Shown here one piece after another: positions 52,145 through 61,769 of a stretch of DNA of 64,000 bases. The stretch is from Thioalkalivibrio sp. ALJ3. Lineage in GTDB: Bacteria; Pseudomonadota; Gammaproteobacteria; Ectothiorhodospirales; Ectothiorhodospiraceae. The notes below the pieces were generated by a model. That model did not search any database and had not been told where the DNA came from. It worked only from the letters and a program-made list of their open reading frames with translations. The first letter of the stretch is position 1, and every line of letters begins with the position of its first letter. The translations under genes and the position numbers were made by a program. The DNA is taken from contig NZ_KB897909.1 in the NCBI RefSeq assembly GCF_000377205.1, positions 100,043 through 164,042 on the forward strand, given 5' to 3'.

Positions 52145-53956
52145 ATGCATATCTCACGCCGCGAATTCATGCAGCTGCTGGCGGCCGCCAGCGTGGCCGG
52201 CTTCCCCCTGGCAGGCTGCGGCAAGGCCACCAGTGGCAAGTACGGTACCTCGGGAGACCCGTACGACATGCTGGATCGCTTCGGCAATGTGCATCTGTTG
52301 CACTACACCGACTGCCATGCGCAACTCAAGCCGATCTATTTTCGCGAGCCCAACGTGAACCTGGGCGTGGCCGAGATGCGCAACCGCCCGCCACACATCG
52401 TCGGCGAGCACTTCCTCAAACACTATGACGTCGAGCGCGACAGCATCTTCGCGCACGCCTATACCAACCTGAATTTCATGGAAGCGGCCGAACAGTACGG
52501 TCGCGTCGGCGGCTTCCCTCAGCTGAAAACGCTGGTCAAGAAGCTGCGTGACTCACGCCCCAACTCCCTGCTGCTGGACGGCGGCGACACCTGGGGTGGC
52601 GGATCGGGGACCGCGCTGTGGACCAACGCCCAGGACATGGTCGATGCGCAGAAGCTGCTGGGCATCGACATCATGACGGCCCACTGGGAATTCACCTACG
52701 GGGCCGACCGCGTGGAAGAGGTCGTCAATGGTGACTTCGCCGATGCCGGCATCGACTTCGTCGCCCAGAACGTGCGTGACGTGGACTGGGGTGACCTGAT
52801 CTTCAAACCGTACGTGATTCGGGAAGTGAACGGCGTCAACGTCGCGGTGATTGGCCAGGCGTTCCCCTACACCCCAATCGCCAACCCGCGCTGGATGGTC
52901 GAGCAGTGGTCGTTCGGTATTCGCCCGGACGACATGCAGCAGCAGGTCAACGCCGCGCGCGAAGAAGGCGCCGAGATCGTGGTCGCCCTGTCACACAACG
53001 GCATGGATGTGGATATCAAGATGGCCGGCATGGTCGAGGGCCTGGATGCCATCATGGGTGGTCACACGCATGATGCCGTCCCGCAGCCGCTGCCAGTGGA
53101 ACGCCCCGATGGGGGCACTTGCCTGGTCACCAACGCCGGCTCCAATGCGAAGTTCGTCGGTGTGCTGGACTTCGATTTCCGCGACGGCGAGATCAAGGAC
53201 TGGGAGTACCGCCTGGTCCCGGTATTCGCCAACCTCCTGGACGAAGATCCGGAAATGGCCGAATTCGTCAACAACATGCGCAGCCAGGAAGTCACCTACG
53301 ACGGCGACACCTTCAATATGGAGGAGAAGCTATCGGAGGAACTGGCCGTGGCCGAGGACCTGCTGTTCCGCCGCGGCAACTTCAACGGCACCTTCGACCA
53401 GCTGATCTGTGATGCGCTGATGGAGGTCCACGACGCCGAGATCGCGTTCTCGCCGGGCTTCCGCTGGGGCACGACCGTGCTCCCCGGCATGCCGATCACC
53501 TTCGAGCACGTCATGGACCAGACCGGCCTGACCTATCCGGAGACGACCCGCAACGCCATGACCGGCGCGCAGATCAAGGACATCCTGGAAGACGTCGCCG
53601 ACAACCTGTTCAATGCCGACCCGTTCTACCAGCAGGGTGGCGACATGGTGCGCGTCGGTGGCCTGAGGTACGCGATCGATCCGGAAGCCGAGGTTGGCAA
53701 CCGTATCTCCGAAATGGAGCTGGGCGGCGAGAAGATCGACCCGGACAAGGAATACATTGTCGCCGGTTGGGCCAGTGTCCAGCAGGAGCCGCCAGGCGGT
53801 ACCGGCACGATGATCTGGGACAACGTCGCCGAGTACCTGCGCAATCAGACCGATGGCGTACGCATCAGCGAACTGAACGAGCCGAAGGTCAAGGGCATCA
53901 ACGAGGACAACCTCGGTTATATCCCAACGACCGAGGACATGTATCGTCCCGCCTGA
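52145..53956 (+). CDS. soxB: SoxB thiosulfohydrolase
   Basis: The 603-residue periplasmic enzyme has the 5'-nucleotidase/metallophosphoesterase fold with LLHYTDCHAQLKP, LLDGGDTWGGGSGTA, VALSHNGMD and GGHTHDA, which supply the two-manganese site. SoxB hydrolyses sulfate from SoxYZ-bound thiosulfate. The N-terminus is a Tat signal (SRREFMQLLAAASVAG) followed by LAGC, which could also be a lipobox. No soxXYZA genes are in the window. A strong terminator follows. Confidence 0.94.
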   Translation: MHISRREFMQLLAAASVAGFPLAGCGKATSGKYGTSGDPYDMLDRFGNVHLLHYTDCHAQLKPIYFREPNVNLGVAEMRNRPPHIVGEHFLKHYDVERDSIFAHAYTNLNFMEAAEQYGRVGGFPQLKTLVKKLRDSRPNSLLLDGGDTWGGGSGTALWTNAQDMVDAQKLLGIDIMTAHWEFTYGADRVEEVVNGDFADAGIDFVAQNVRDVDWGDLIFKPYVIREVNGVNVAVIGQAFPYTPIANPRWMVEQWSFGIRPDDMQQQVNAAREEGAEIVVALSHNGMDVDIKMAGMVEGLDAIMGGHTHDAVPQPLPVERPDGGTCLVTNAGSNAKFVGVLDFDFRDGEIKDWEYRLVPVFANLLDEDPEMAEFVNNMRSQEVTYDGDTFNMEEKLSEELAVAEDLLFRRGNFNGTFDQLICDALMEVHDAEIAFSPGFRWGTTVLPGMPITFEHVMDQTGLTYPETTRNAMTGAQIKDILEDVADNLFNADPFYQQGGDMVRVGGLRYAIDPEAEVGNRISEMELGGEKIDPDKEYIVAGWASVQQEPPGGTGTMIWDNVAEYLRNQTDGVRISELNEPKVKGINEDNLGYIPTTEDMYRPA

Positions 53957-53978
53957 TCCCGCAGCAGGCCCTGGGACG

Positions 53979-54005
53979 AAAAAGCCCCGCAATGCGGGGC
54001 TTTTT
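53979..54005. terminator. Bidirectional intrinsic terminator after soxB
   Basis: AAAAAGCCCCGC pairs with GCGGGGCTTTTT over AAT, with T-runs in both directions. It serves soxB and the convergent glycine-zipper lipoprotein gene. Confidence 0.9.
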
Positions 54006-54023
54006 CGTGGGTGGTTATTGCGC

Positions 54024-54479
54024 TTACTGATTCACCCACTGTCCTTGCGCATTCCGGCACGCTGTACCGGTGACCGTTTCCGGCTGTCCGTTCATCGTCG
54101 TCTGCACCTGGTAGTCCCGGCAGTCCTGCCCATCGGACTCATAGGTCCGCGTGGGGGTTGCCTGATACTGATGCCCGGTATTCGGGTTCTGCCAGGTGGA
54201 TGCACGATGGTCCGGGTTGTGCTCCAGGGTATGGGACACCTGCTGGCGATCGACCTGATCCATCGTGCGCCCCACCGATCCGCCGACTGCCGCACCCGCG
54301 AGGGTACCGGCGATAATCGCCGCGGTACGCCCGCGGCCACCACCAATCTGGGAACCGATCACGCCACCGGCCGCGCCGCCAATCACCGCCCCGGTCTGCT
54401 CCTTGGTGGGCGGGGTCTGGCACCCGGCAAGCACAAAGACCATGCTCGCCACCGCCGCTAACACCACTGCCTTCTTCAT
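54024..54479 (-). CDS. Glycine-zipper 2TM-domain lipoprotein
   Basis: The 151-residue protein has a lipoprotein signal with lipobox LAGC (cysteine 20) and a glycine-zipper stretch (TGAVIGGAAGGVIGSQIGGG, then TLAGAAVGGSVG). It ends in the surface-antigen-like region with YQVQTTMNGQPETVTGTACR. Members sit in the outer membrane or cell envelope; their function is general and poorly defined. Confidence 0.87.
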   Translation of the reverse strand: MKKAVVLAAVASMVFVLAGCQTPPTKEQTGAVIGGAAGGVIGSQIGGGRGRTAAIIAGTLAGAAVGGSVGRTMDQVDRQQVSHTLEHNPDHRASTWQNPNTGHQYQATPTRTYESDGQDCRDYQVQTTMNGQPETVTGTACRNAQGQWVNQ

Positions 54480-54756
54480 CTCTGCCTCCGTTGCGCGGCC
54501 ACATGACCGCGCTACTCAACTACAGTGATCAGGCTAGCGAGCGAGACCTGAACGCTGCGTGAAGACAGCAGGCAAAACGAACCCGGCCGACCGAATGTGA
54601 CCTCCAGTCCGCAAAACTTCCAATCCGTTCAAAACACGTGCGAGAAACCTCGTACTGACCTCTCAGAATTGGTTGCATCCCCTGTTCCCCCGTGGCCCTC
54701 CTTCCTAGACTGTCCAGCGGGTAACAGACACCCCCGGTGAAGCGAGGAATGTGACT

Positions 54757-55065
54757 ATGATCAAGAAGATATTTGCCACGGCAATTGTTGCCAGTCTTTT
54801 CGTATCCGGCCCCGTGATGGCGCAGTCGGCCGGCGCGGGCGCCTCCGCTGGTGCCGGCGCGGGCGCGAGTGCCAGTGCCCCGCAGGGGAACGCCAGCTCG
54901 CCCGTCGCTGGCGGCTCGCCCTCGGGTGGCATTTCCGCGGCGGCACGCTCGGAACCGGGCGCCGTCTCCCGTATCGCCACCCGTTCCGGCCGCTTGGTGG
55001 GCTTGATTGCCTCCACCGGCACGACCCCGGGAACCGGCACTACCCCGGCGACAGGCACCCGGTAG
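54757..55065 (+). CDS. GfcA/YjbE-like small secreted Ala/Gly/Ser-rich protein
   Basis: The 102-residue product has a signal peptide (MIKKIFATAIVASLFVSGPVMA) and a low-complexity mature part (AGAGASAGAGAGASASAP) ending in threonine/glycine repeats (TGTTPGTGTTPATGTR). E. coli YjbE/GfcA has the same build and the same place before yjbF. AGGA lies 11 bases before the ATG and 3 before an in-frame GTG at 54751. It may be an exported matrix or accessory factor; the exact role is unknown. Confidence 0.65.
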   Translation: MIKKIFATAIVASLFVSGPVMAQSAGAGASAGAGAGASASAPQGNASSPVAGGSPSGGISAAARSEPGAVSRIATRSGRLVGLIASTGTTPGTGTTPATGTR

Positions 55066-55074
55066 CGAAAGCCC

Positions 55075-55752
55075 ATGCGAACCAATTCGCACTTCCTTCG
55101 CGAAGGCCGCCTCCGGGCGGCTTTCGCATGTCTGGGGCTTGGAGTTTTCGTGAGCGTGGTCACGGGCTGTGGCAGCGGGGGGCCCACGCCGCTTGGGGCC
55201 TCGCTACAGGGCATGGTGTCGGGCGGCCCGGACGTCAGCTCCCGTGCGGAAGAGATGCCGTATGCCTCGCTTGCGGTCGAGACGGACGATCACCAGGGGC
55301 TGCTGATCCTTGGGGCCACATCCAATGAGCACACCTACTGGCCGAGCGCTGAGGGGCTCTCGCTGCAACTGCGGGACGGCGGGCTGTTTGCCACGTCCGG
55401 CCTTGAGCAGGACTTGCTGGGGACGCACCACCCCGGTGCCGACTCGCCCCCCTGGCGCCAGGCAACCCCCGAAACCTATCGCGTCGAACGCCATGTGCGC
55501 GGGCCCACCGGGGCGGTCGTGCGGCATGTTGGCGAAGGCACGCTGGAATGCAGGACTCGCACATCGCGGGACTTGCCGCTGGTGACCCTGGAGCTTGAGC
55601 GCTGCCGCGAACGCATTGACTGGGAAGGTGCCGGAACGACGCGCGCTGAACTGTGGCGCGAACCTGAAACCCTCGACTTGTGGGCCTACGACGGCCAGGC
55701 CTGGCCGGACGGCCCCTCGATTGCCTGGCAAGTGGCCCGCCCCTGGTGGTAG
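55075..55752 (+). CDS. GfcB/YjbF-family lipoprotein
   Basis: The 225-residue protein has an N-terminal hydrophobic segment and lipobox VTGC. The mature part contains the YjbF pattern PYASLAVETDDHQGLLILG, TYWPSAEGLSLQLRDGGLFATSGL and a C-terminal SIAWQVARPWW. Group-4 capsule operons need this lipoprotein for polymer export. It begins 9 bases after the gfcA-like stop. Confidence 0.85.
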   Translation: MRTNSHFLREGRLRAAFACLGLGVFVSVVTGCGSGGPTPLGASLQGMVSGGPDVSSRAEEMPYASLAVETDDHQGLLILGATSNEHTYWPSAEGLSLQLRDGGLFATSGLEQDLLGTHHPGADSPPWRQATPETYRVERHVRGPTGAVVRHVGEGTLECRTRTSRDLPLVTLELERCRERIDWEGAGTTRAELWREPETLDLWAYDGQAWPDGPSIAWQVARPWW

Positions 55753-55769
55753 TCCTCACAGGAGGCCTG

Positions 55770-56534
55770 ATGCGCAAACATGTCCACACCCTTTGGCTGG
55801 CCCTCGGCTTGCTGGCCCTGGCCCCTTCTGCTGGTTCGGCCGACGATGCGCCCGCCGAAGACTCGCTCGCCGAGACCTGGGTGGCCTGGCAGGACGAACT
55901 GTCCGAGCCCATCGACTGGGCCTATGGCTTCGCACTGCGCAGCCGCGATGTGCGCCCCATCGAGCACGAGCGCAGGCGGCTTCTGGCCGAGATCGAACTG
56001 GTCGGACAGACAATGGATATCGCAGGCCGCCCGGAGGTGGCCCAGGCACTGGGGGCCTGGAGCAATACGGTCGAAGCCATGGAGGCGGCACCCGAGGCAC
56101 GCAGCGCGGAACGCCTCGACCTGCCATGGCTCCTGGCCAACCTGCGCCATGCACCGGCCGCGGCGAACATCGAGCACATTGGCTACTGCACCCCACCCGA
56201 CTGGGTCGAGTTGTGGTCGCTGGACGGAGTCGACCGCCACGAATGGACCCCGGGCATGACCCTGCAGGACCTGCTGGCCAAACCCCCACGCGCCGCGCTG
56301 CGCGGTACCGATACCGCTGCCGTGGTCTCTCCCCTGGGTGAGGTCCACGAGTTTGGGGTCGCGCCCTGGAACCGCGAGAACACGGCAATTGCTCCCGGGA
56401 CCCGGGTGATGGCGCATCTCCATATCCGTGACCTGGGAGGGTCGGTGGAGGGCGATCTGCTCAACCAGCGCCTGCCCCGCTTTCTCGCAACCCGCCTGCC
56501 GGGTGACAACTGCACAATTCGGAAAATGCCATGA
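55770..56534 (+). CDS. GfcC/YjbG-family capsule export protein
   Basis: The 254-residue periplasmic protein has a signal peptide ending near GSADDAPAE, then a YjbG-like body: DWAYGFALRSRDVRPIEHERRRLL, TMDIAGRPEVAQALGAW and VSPLGEVHEFGVAPWNREN. GGAGG sits 5 bases before the ATG. It overlaps the gfcD-like ATG by 4 bases. Confidence 0.82.
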   Translation: MRKHVHTLWLALGLLALAPSAGSADDAPAEDSLAETWVAWQDELSEPIDWAYGFALRSRDVRPIEHERRRLLAEIELVGQTMDIAGRPEVAQALGAWSNTVEAMEAAPEARSAERLDLPWLLANLRHAPAAANIEHIGYCTPPDWVELWSLDGVDRHEWTPGMTLQDLLAKPPRAALRGTDTAAVVSPLGEVHEFGVAPWNRENTAIAPGTRVMAHLHIRDLGGSVEGDLLNQRLPRFLATRLPGDNCTIRKMP

Positions 56535-58645
56535 ACGCTACTCCTTTGCGCATGCGCCGCCGCAACCTGGTGGTCGCCGTGCTCCTCGGCCTGGGCCTGC
56601 CCACCGCACAGGCCGAGGAGTTCGGGCTTGGCCAGGGTCAGCGGGATACCGGCGGTATTGGTCTGATGCAAACCCCAACGGCCCGCACCGGTGATGCCGG
56701 CCACTTCGCCGCGGGCTGGAACCGCACCTTTCCCTACCGCCGCTGGAGCGTGTTCGTCCAGCCGCTCGACTGGATGGAACTCGGATTTCGCTACGTACAG
56801 ATCGAGAACCGCCCCTTCCTGGCCGCGGGTGACGATGACCGCCACAACATCGACAAGGGGGCGGACCTGAAACTCCGCCTGGTCGAGGAAACCCGATTCA
56901 TTCCGGAGGTCGCGCTTGGCTTTCAGGATCTGGGCGGCACCACCCTGTTTGGCGGTGAATACCTCGTTGCCAACAAACGCTGGAACAACTTCGACTTTTC
57001 TCTGGGCATTGGCTGGGGCTACCTCGGCAATCACGGCGACATCGAATCGCCACTTGGCTGGATTGACGACAGTTTCGACGAGCGGCCACGTTCCGCCGGT
57101 GGCGGACAGGGGGGCGAGATCGCGACGCATCAGATGTTCCGTGGCCCGGCCGCCCTGTTCGGCGGGGTCGAGTACCAGACGCCCTGGGACCGCCTGCTGC
57201 TGCAGGTCGAATACGAGGGCAACACCTATCAAAACGAGCCGCAGGACAACTTCCAGGAGCAGGATTCGCGCTTCAATTTCGGCGCGCGGCTGCGCCTGAC
57301 CAACAATGTGGAACTGCATACCGGCTGGCAGCGTGGCAATACCGCGATGGTCGGGCTGCATTTCACGACGAATCTCGCGCGACTCTCACAGCCCAAGGCC
57401 GACGATCCGGCCCCGGTCGACCCCGCTCATGTGGAACAGCGCGACTGGGACGCGGTGGCCGCCGACCTCAACACCAATGCCGGGATATACGTCACCGAGA
57501 TTCGTCAGGTCGGCGACACCATCGAGGTAACGGGCGAACCCAGCCGATTCCGCAACCTGAAACAATCCGAGGGGCGGGCCAACCGCCTGCTCGAGGCCCA
57601 GGCCGATGCCGGCATCCACACCTTCCAGTACCGCTGGCAGACGCTGGGCCTCGACCTGCGCGAGAGTCTGCATGACCGCGAGGCCTTCGGCCGCGCCCTG
57701 GCCTCCGCTGATCACGAAACCGACTACCGCCACAGCGTGCGGGTACGCGACATCGAACCCACCGCGAACGAGGATCGTGGCGAGGTCCTGTACGCAGCCG
57801 AGCCGCGCCGCTTTGAATGGGGGGTAGGGCCGTCTCTGGAGCAGAATTTTGGCGGACCGGATGGCTATTTGTATCGCCTGTCCGCCTATCTCGACGCCAG
57901 TTACCACCTCGCCCAGGGAACCTGGATCTCGTCGATGCTCTCGACGACCCTGGCCGACAACCTCGAGAACTACGAATACATTGCCGATTCGGATCTGCCC
58001 CGCGTGCGTACGCACATCGGTGACTATCTCGCCGAGACGAACGTCGGCATTACCAACCTTCAGGCTACCCATACCAAGCGCCTGGGCGACAACTGGTACG
58101 CGATGGGCTATGGCGGCATTCTGGAGACGATGTATGCCGGCGTGGGGGCCGAGGTGCTCTACCGTCCGTTCAACAGTCGCTGGGCCATTGGCGTGGATGC
58201 CAACTGGGTACGCAAGCGCGAATTCAACCAGCAGTTTGGCCTTCGGGACTATGAGCAAGTGACCGGTCATGTCACCACTTATGTCGACACCGGGATACAG
58301 GACATCCATGCGAGGGTGAGCGTGGGCCGTTATCTGGCCGGCGATTACGGGACCACCCTCGACTTCTCGCGCGAGTTTGCCAACGGCGTGCGGGTCGGGG
58401 CCTGGTCGACCTTCACCGACGCCGGCGAAGACTTCGGCGAAGGCAGTTTCGACAAGGGCCTGTACCTGTCAGTCCCCTACGACTCCTTCTTCTCGACCTC
58501 CAGCCGCAACCGGGCCAACATCGCCTGGCAGCCGCTGACCCGCGACGGTGGTGCACGCCTGAATCGGCGCCATCAGCTGTTCGACATCACCGAGGAGCGC
58601 CAGGTCGGCCGCTACTGGGACGAGCCCGACGCCACCTGGCGCTAG
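56531..58645 (+). CDS. GfcD/YjbH-family outer-membrane protein
   Basis: The 704-residue protein has a signal peptide and then the family N-terminal TGGIGLMQTPTARTGDAGHFAAGWN, followed by many beta strands to GRYWDEPDATWR at the end, typical of YjbH. It is a beta-barrel thought to act in exopolysaccharide secretion. It is the last gene of the + arm; a perfect inverted repeat surrounds its stop. Confidence 0.88.
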   Translation: MNATPLRMRRRNLVVAVLLGLGLPTAQAEEFGLGQGQRDTGGIGLMQTPTARTGDAGHFAAGWNRTFPYRRWSVFVQPLDWMELGFRYVQIENRPFLAAGDDDRHNIDKGADLKLRLVEETRFIPEVALGFQDLGGTTLFGGEYLVANKRWNNFDFSLGIGWGYLGNHGDIESPLGWIDDSFDERPRSAGGGQGGEIATHQMFRGPAALFGGVEYQTPWDRLLLQVEYEGNTYQNEPQDNFQEQDSRFNFGARLRLTNNVELHTGWQRGNTAMVGLHFTTNLARLSQPKADDPAPVDPAHVEQRDWDAVAADLNTNAGIYVTEIRQVGDTIEVTGEPSRFRNLKQSEGRANRLLEAQADAGIHTFQYRWQTLGLDLRESLHDREAFGRALASADHETDYRHSVRVRDIEPTANEDRGEVLYAAEPRRFEWGVGPSLEQNFGGPDGYLYRLSAYLDASYHLAQGTWISSMLSTTLADNLENYEYIADSDLPRVRTHIGDYLAETNVGITNLQATHTKRLGDNWYAMGYGGILETMYAGVGAEVLYRPFNSRWAIGVDANWVRKREFNQQFGLRDYEQVTGHVTTYVDTGIQDIHARVSVGRYLAGDYGTTLDFSREFANGVRVGAWSTFTDAGEDFGEGSFDKGLYLSVPYDSFFSTSSRNRANIAWQPLTRDGGARLNRRHQLFDITEERQVGRYWDEPDATWR

Positions 58646-58657
58646 GGCCAGGTGGCG
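58630..58657 (+). terminator. Inverted repeat across the gfcD-like stop
   Basis: CGCCACCTGGC and GCCAGGTGGCG are an 11-bp perfect repeat with a 6-base spacer that contains the TAG stop. No T-run follows, so termination is uncertain. Confidence 0.45.
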
Positions 58658-59120
58658 GGGCTCCGAATCCCGGGCACCCGCCTCCCTCCACAGACCCTCC
58701 CCGCGTGCATGCACCCTTGTCCACAGCCACGCTCGACGCAACCAGACCACCTCTGAATCGAGAGGTCCGCGACGGTCGCACATCCCTGACCGGAACCGAC
58801 CAGCAGGCTTCGCCCGCTCCCGAGATGCACCCGGTACGCTGGCTTTCAGCTCTCCACCGCCGGCCAGGGAATCCTCTCCAGCTGCCCGAACGACTGGGTA
58901 CCCCAACGTCCGGTCGCCAGTTCAGGCTGCCACGATCATCCTCCAGGCATGCAGCTGGAACTTCGCCCCCACGCAGCTGGCACATTCGCCCCACACCGCC
59001 CAGGTTGCGGCGCGCCCAATGACGCACTGCACCCGAGCAGCGCCACAAAAAAGCCCCGGCAAGTGCCGGGGCCAGGGGTGAGCCAGTCGGGACCGCCGTT
59101 TAGAGACCCCTGGGACCACT
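58646..59120. other. Convergent intergenic region between the two exopolysaccharide arms
   Basis: Apart from the repeat at its left edge and the wzc-side terminator at 59047-59072, I see no gene, RNA or repeat in this 475-base gap. Open frames here look compositional. Confidence 0.5.
59047..59072 (-). terminator. Intrinsic terminator after the wzc-like gene
   Basis: On the - strand GCCCCGGC pairs with GCCGGGGC over a 4-base loop and runs into six T residues (five following the stem after one shared position). Confidence 0.85.
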
Positions 59121-61301
59121 CTATTTGTAGGAGTAGTGGTAGTAACCGTAGCCGTAACTGGTCGAGGCCTTGTACTCGATCGAGTTCAGGATACAGCCAC
59201 GCACATCGACCCCCGCCGAATCGAGACGGCGCCGTGCCGACTCGATCTCGCGCAGCGGATTCATCTGGAAGCGCACCACCATCAAGGTAGTCGAGCACTG
59301 GCGCGCGACCACGGCGGCATCGGTGACCGCCAGGATCGGCGGCGTGTCGATCAGCACCAGGTCGTAGTCGCGGCTGAGCTGTTCCAGCATGCGGCTGAAA
59401 CGGTCACTCATCAGCAACTCCGACGGGTTCGGCGGGGCACTGCCGCGCGCGATGTAGTCCAACCCCTGGGTGTCCGTGCGACGCAGCACCCCCTCCAGGG
59501 ACTCCTGGCCTCCCAGGAACTCCGAAAGCCCCCCGTCGCTGCGCTGTCCGAAGGCGTGGTGCACATGCCCCTTGCGCAGGTCAGCATCGATGATCAGCAC
59601 GCGTTGCCCCGCCTGGGCACAAACAGTTGCCAGGTTGACCGAGACAAAGCTCTTGCCCACATTCGGGCTCGGGCCGGTGATCACCAGACGGTTGTTTTCG
59701 GCCTCGAGCATCGCGAAGTGCAGGCTGCTGCGCAGGCCACGAAGGGCCTCGACGGCATCGTCGGCCGGATCCTGCGAGGCCAGCACGCCCCCGGGGACGT
59801 CATGGCCACGCGACTGGTTGCGCCGCTTCACCCGGCGCAGGAGATTTTCCTGCGCCCTGGAACGCGGCACGCTCGCGTAGACGGGGAGGTCGATACCTTC
59901 GATCTCCTCCTGCGATTCCACCCCGCGGTTGAACATCCCGCGCACTAGCACCAGCGCAATGGCCAGGCCACCGCCAAATACCGTGGACAGCATCACGATC
60001 ATGTTTCGCTGCGGCTCGACCGGCGAGAGCCCCGCCTGGGCATCGTCCAGGATGCGGACATTGCCAACCGTGCTAGCACGGGCGATATCCATCTCCTGCA
60101 TGCGATTGAGCAGCTGGACGTAGATGTCCTGATTAACCTCGACGTCTCGGTTCAGACGCAGGATCTGCTGCTGGGTTTCCGGCAGGGCGCTGACCTCCTG
60201 GTTCAGCCGGTTGCGCTCCTCCTGCAGCTTCTGACGCTTGTCGATCAGAGCCGCATAGGTCGGATGGCTGGGCGTGTACCGCCGGGAGATTTCGGCTTCC
60301 TCGAACTCCAGCTCGTTGAGCTGGCGCTCAAGGTTGACCAGCCGGTCGAGCACGGCACGCGTCTCCTGCGAGAGATCCACGCTGTCGCGCTCCGTGCGGT
60401 ACTCGTTCAGTGCATCCTCGGCCGTTTGCAGTTGCTCCCGCACGTCCGGCACTTTGTCCTCCAGGAACTCGAGACTCTTCTCGGCCTCGGCGGCCTTGCG
60501 CTGAACGTTCTGCGTCAGGTAGATCTGGCTGATCGTGTTCAGGACGCGCTGAGCATGCTGCGGATCGGGATCGGTCAGCGTCAGGCTGAAGACACCACTC
60601 TCGCGACCCTGCTGGCCCGCTTCGAACTGCGTACGCAGGGTATTGATCGCAGCCAGACGCGAGCGGCGCTGGATATCGAAACGCGCACCCGGACCCGCGT
60701 CCAGCTCGGCCAGGCGCAGACGTACATCACCGTCGAAGAACTCCACGTCCTCGCCAACACGCCCCTCACCCAGTTCATTCTCGCCGTTGAGCAGGCGGTA
60801 ACGATCGTCGTCCAGGACCTCCAGCGTAAAGGTGCGCCCTTCGTAGGCGCGGGCCACCTGGAACTCGCCCACGTTGATCGACTCGCCCGCCCAGACACTG
60901 GACTGGGCAAAGGCGGGGCGTTCCATGCCCCGGCGAACCAGGTAGTCGCCCACCACCGGCATGCGGTGCGGGCGCACCACCAGATCCAGCGCCTCCTGGT
61001 CGACCGTGCGCCCGAGCACCATGCGTGAACGCAAGATCTGCAGTTCCGCCTCGACCCGGGGCTCCTGGCCCAGCATCTCGCGCATGTTCGACAAGGGACT
61101 GCTAAAGCGTCCCATGTCCTCCACCTGCACCAGCGAATCCGCCTGATAGATCGGGGTGGACAGTGTCGAATAGGCCGCGCCCGCGAGGGCGAACAGCGCG
61201 GTGATGAATATGATCAGCCACTTGTGATCCAGCAACTGGCCAAGCAGTCGGCCAATATCCAGTTCGCCTTCCGGCACCCCGGGGGAATGGTTCTTTGTCA
61301 T
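59121..61301 (-). CDS. Polysaccharide co-polymerase / bacterial tyrosine kinase (Wzc-like)
   Basis: The 726-residue inner-membrane protein has an N-terminal Wzz domain with a first helix (LIIFITALFALAGAAYSTL), a long coiled-coil region, a second helix near residue 440 and a cytoplasmic BY-kinase. The kinase has Walker A GPSPNVGKS, Walker A' VLIIDADLRKGHVH and Walker B LVLIDTPP. The C-terminal tail is a tyrosine cluster (YGYGYYHYSYK), the autophosphorylation site. It drives chain length and export with the Wza-like and Wzb-like partners upstream. Confidence 0.93.
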   Translation of the reverse strand: MTKNHSPGVPEGELDIGRLLGQLLDHKWLIIFITALFALAGAAYSTLSTPIYQADSLVQVEDMGRFSSPLSNMREMLGQEPRVEAELQILRSRMVLGRTVDQEALDLVVRPHRMPVVGDYLVRRGMERPAFAQSSVWAGESINVGEFQVARAYEGRTFTLEVLDDDRYRLLNGENELGEGRVGEDVEFFDGDVRLRLAELDAGPGARFDIQRRSRLAAINTLRTQFEAGQQGRESGVFSLTLTDPDPQHAQRVLNTISQIYLTQNVQRKAAEAEKSLEFLEDKVPDVREQLQTAEDALNEYRTERDSVDLSQETRAVLDRLVNLERQLNELEFEEAEISRRYTPSHPTYAALIDKRQKLQEERNRLNQEVSALPETQQQILRLNRDVEVNQDIYVQLLNRMQEMDIARASTVGNVRILDDAQAGLSPVEPQRNMIVMLSTVFGGGLAIALVLVRGMFNRGVESQEEIEGIDLPVYASVPRSRAQENLLRRVKRRNQSRGHDVPGGVLASQDPADDAVEALRGLRSSLHFAMLEAENNRLVITGPSPNVGKSFVSVNLATVCAQAGQRVLIIDADLRKGHVHHAFGQRSDGGLSEFLGGQESLEGVLRRTDTQGLDYIARGSAPPNPSELLMSDRFSRMLEQLSRDYDLVLIDTPPILAVTDAAVVARQCSTTLMVVRFQMNPLREIESARRRLDSAGVDVRGCILNSIEYKASTSYGYGYYHYSYK

Positions 61302-61323
61302 CGGGATATACCTGTGTCGGAGA

Positions 61324-61767
61324 TCATCGGTTCAGCCGCGAAGCCCAGGCATCGGCGGCCTCCACGAGCAGGGCATGAGCCTGGGCGAAGACCTCGGGGC
61401 TCTTGCCGTAGGGATCGGGAATGTCGCGGCCCCGGCCGCCTTCCAGCCAGTGGCCAAAGCGCATGGTCTTGCCGAGCACCTCGGGGTGTTGTCCGCCCAC
61501 CGCCTGGCGCTGGCCCTCACTCATCACCAGCACCAGATCGGCGTTGTGCAACCAGTCCGGTTCGATCTGCCGCGCCGTGTGGGCGGAGACATCCAGACCG
61601 TCGGCCTCGGCCAGGCGTAGCGCCTCGGGGTGGACGCCCTCCCCGACCATGGCCCCAAGGCCCGCCGATTCCACCGAGCGGTCGGGCAAACGGTCACGCA
61701 GCAGGGCCTCGCCCACGGGACTGCGGCAGATATTGCCGGTACAAACGACCAGAATCCGGTTAAACAT
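61324..61767 (-). CDS. Low-molecular-weight protein-tyrosine phosphatase (Wzb-like)
   Basis: The 147-residue enzyme has the P-loop VVCTGNICRSP at about residues 7-17 and the general acid DPYGKSPE near 118. It would dephosphorylate the Wzc-like kinase encoded next. It starts 2 bases after the wza-like stop. Confidence 0.94.
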   Translation of the reverse strand: MFNRILVVCTGNICRSPVGEALLRDRLPDRSVESAGLGAMVGEGVHPEALRLAEADGLDVSAHTARQIEPDWLHNADLVLVMSEGQRQAVGGQHPEVLGKTMRFGHWLEGGRGRDIPDPYGKSPEVFAQAHALLVEAADAWASRLNR

Positions 61768-61769
61768 GG

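Noticed and set aside
58705..59022. 105-codon + strand frame in the convergent exopolysaccharide gap
   Set aside because: No ribosome-binding site, an Arg/Pro/Ser-rich product and no recognisable motif; it is likely non-coding.
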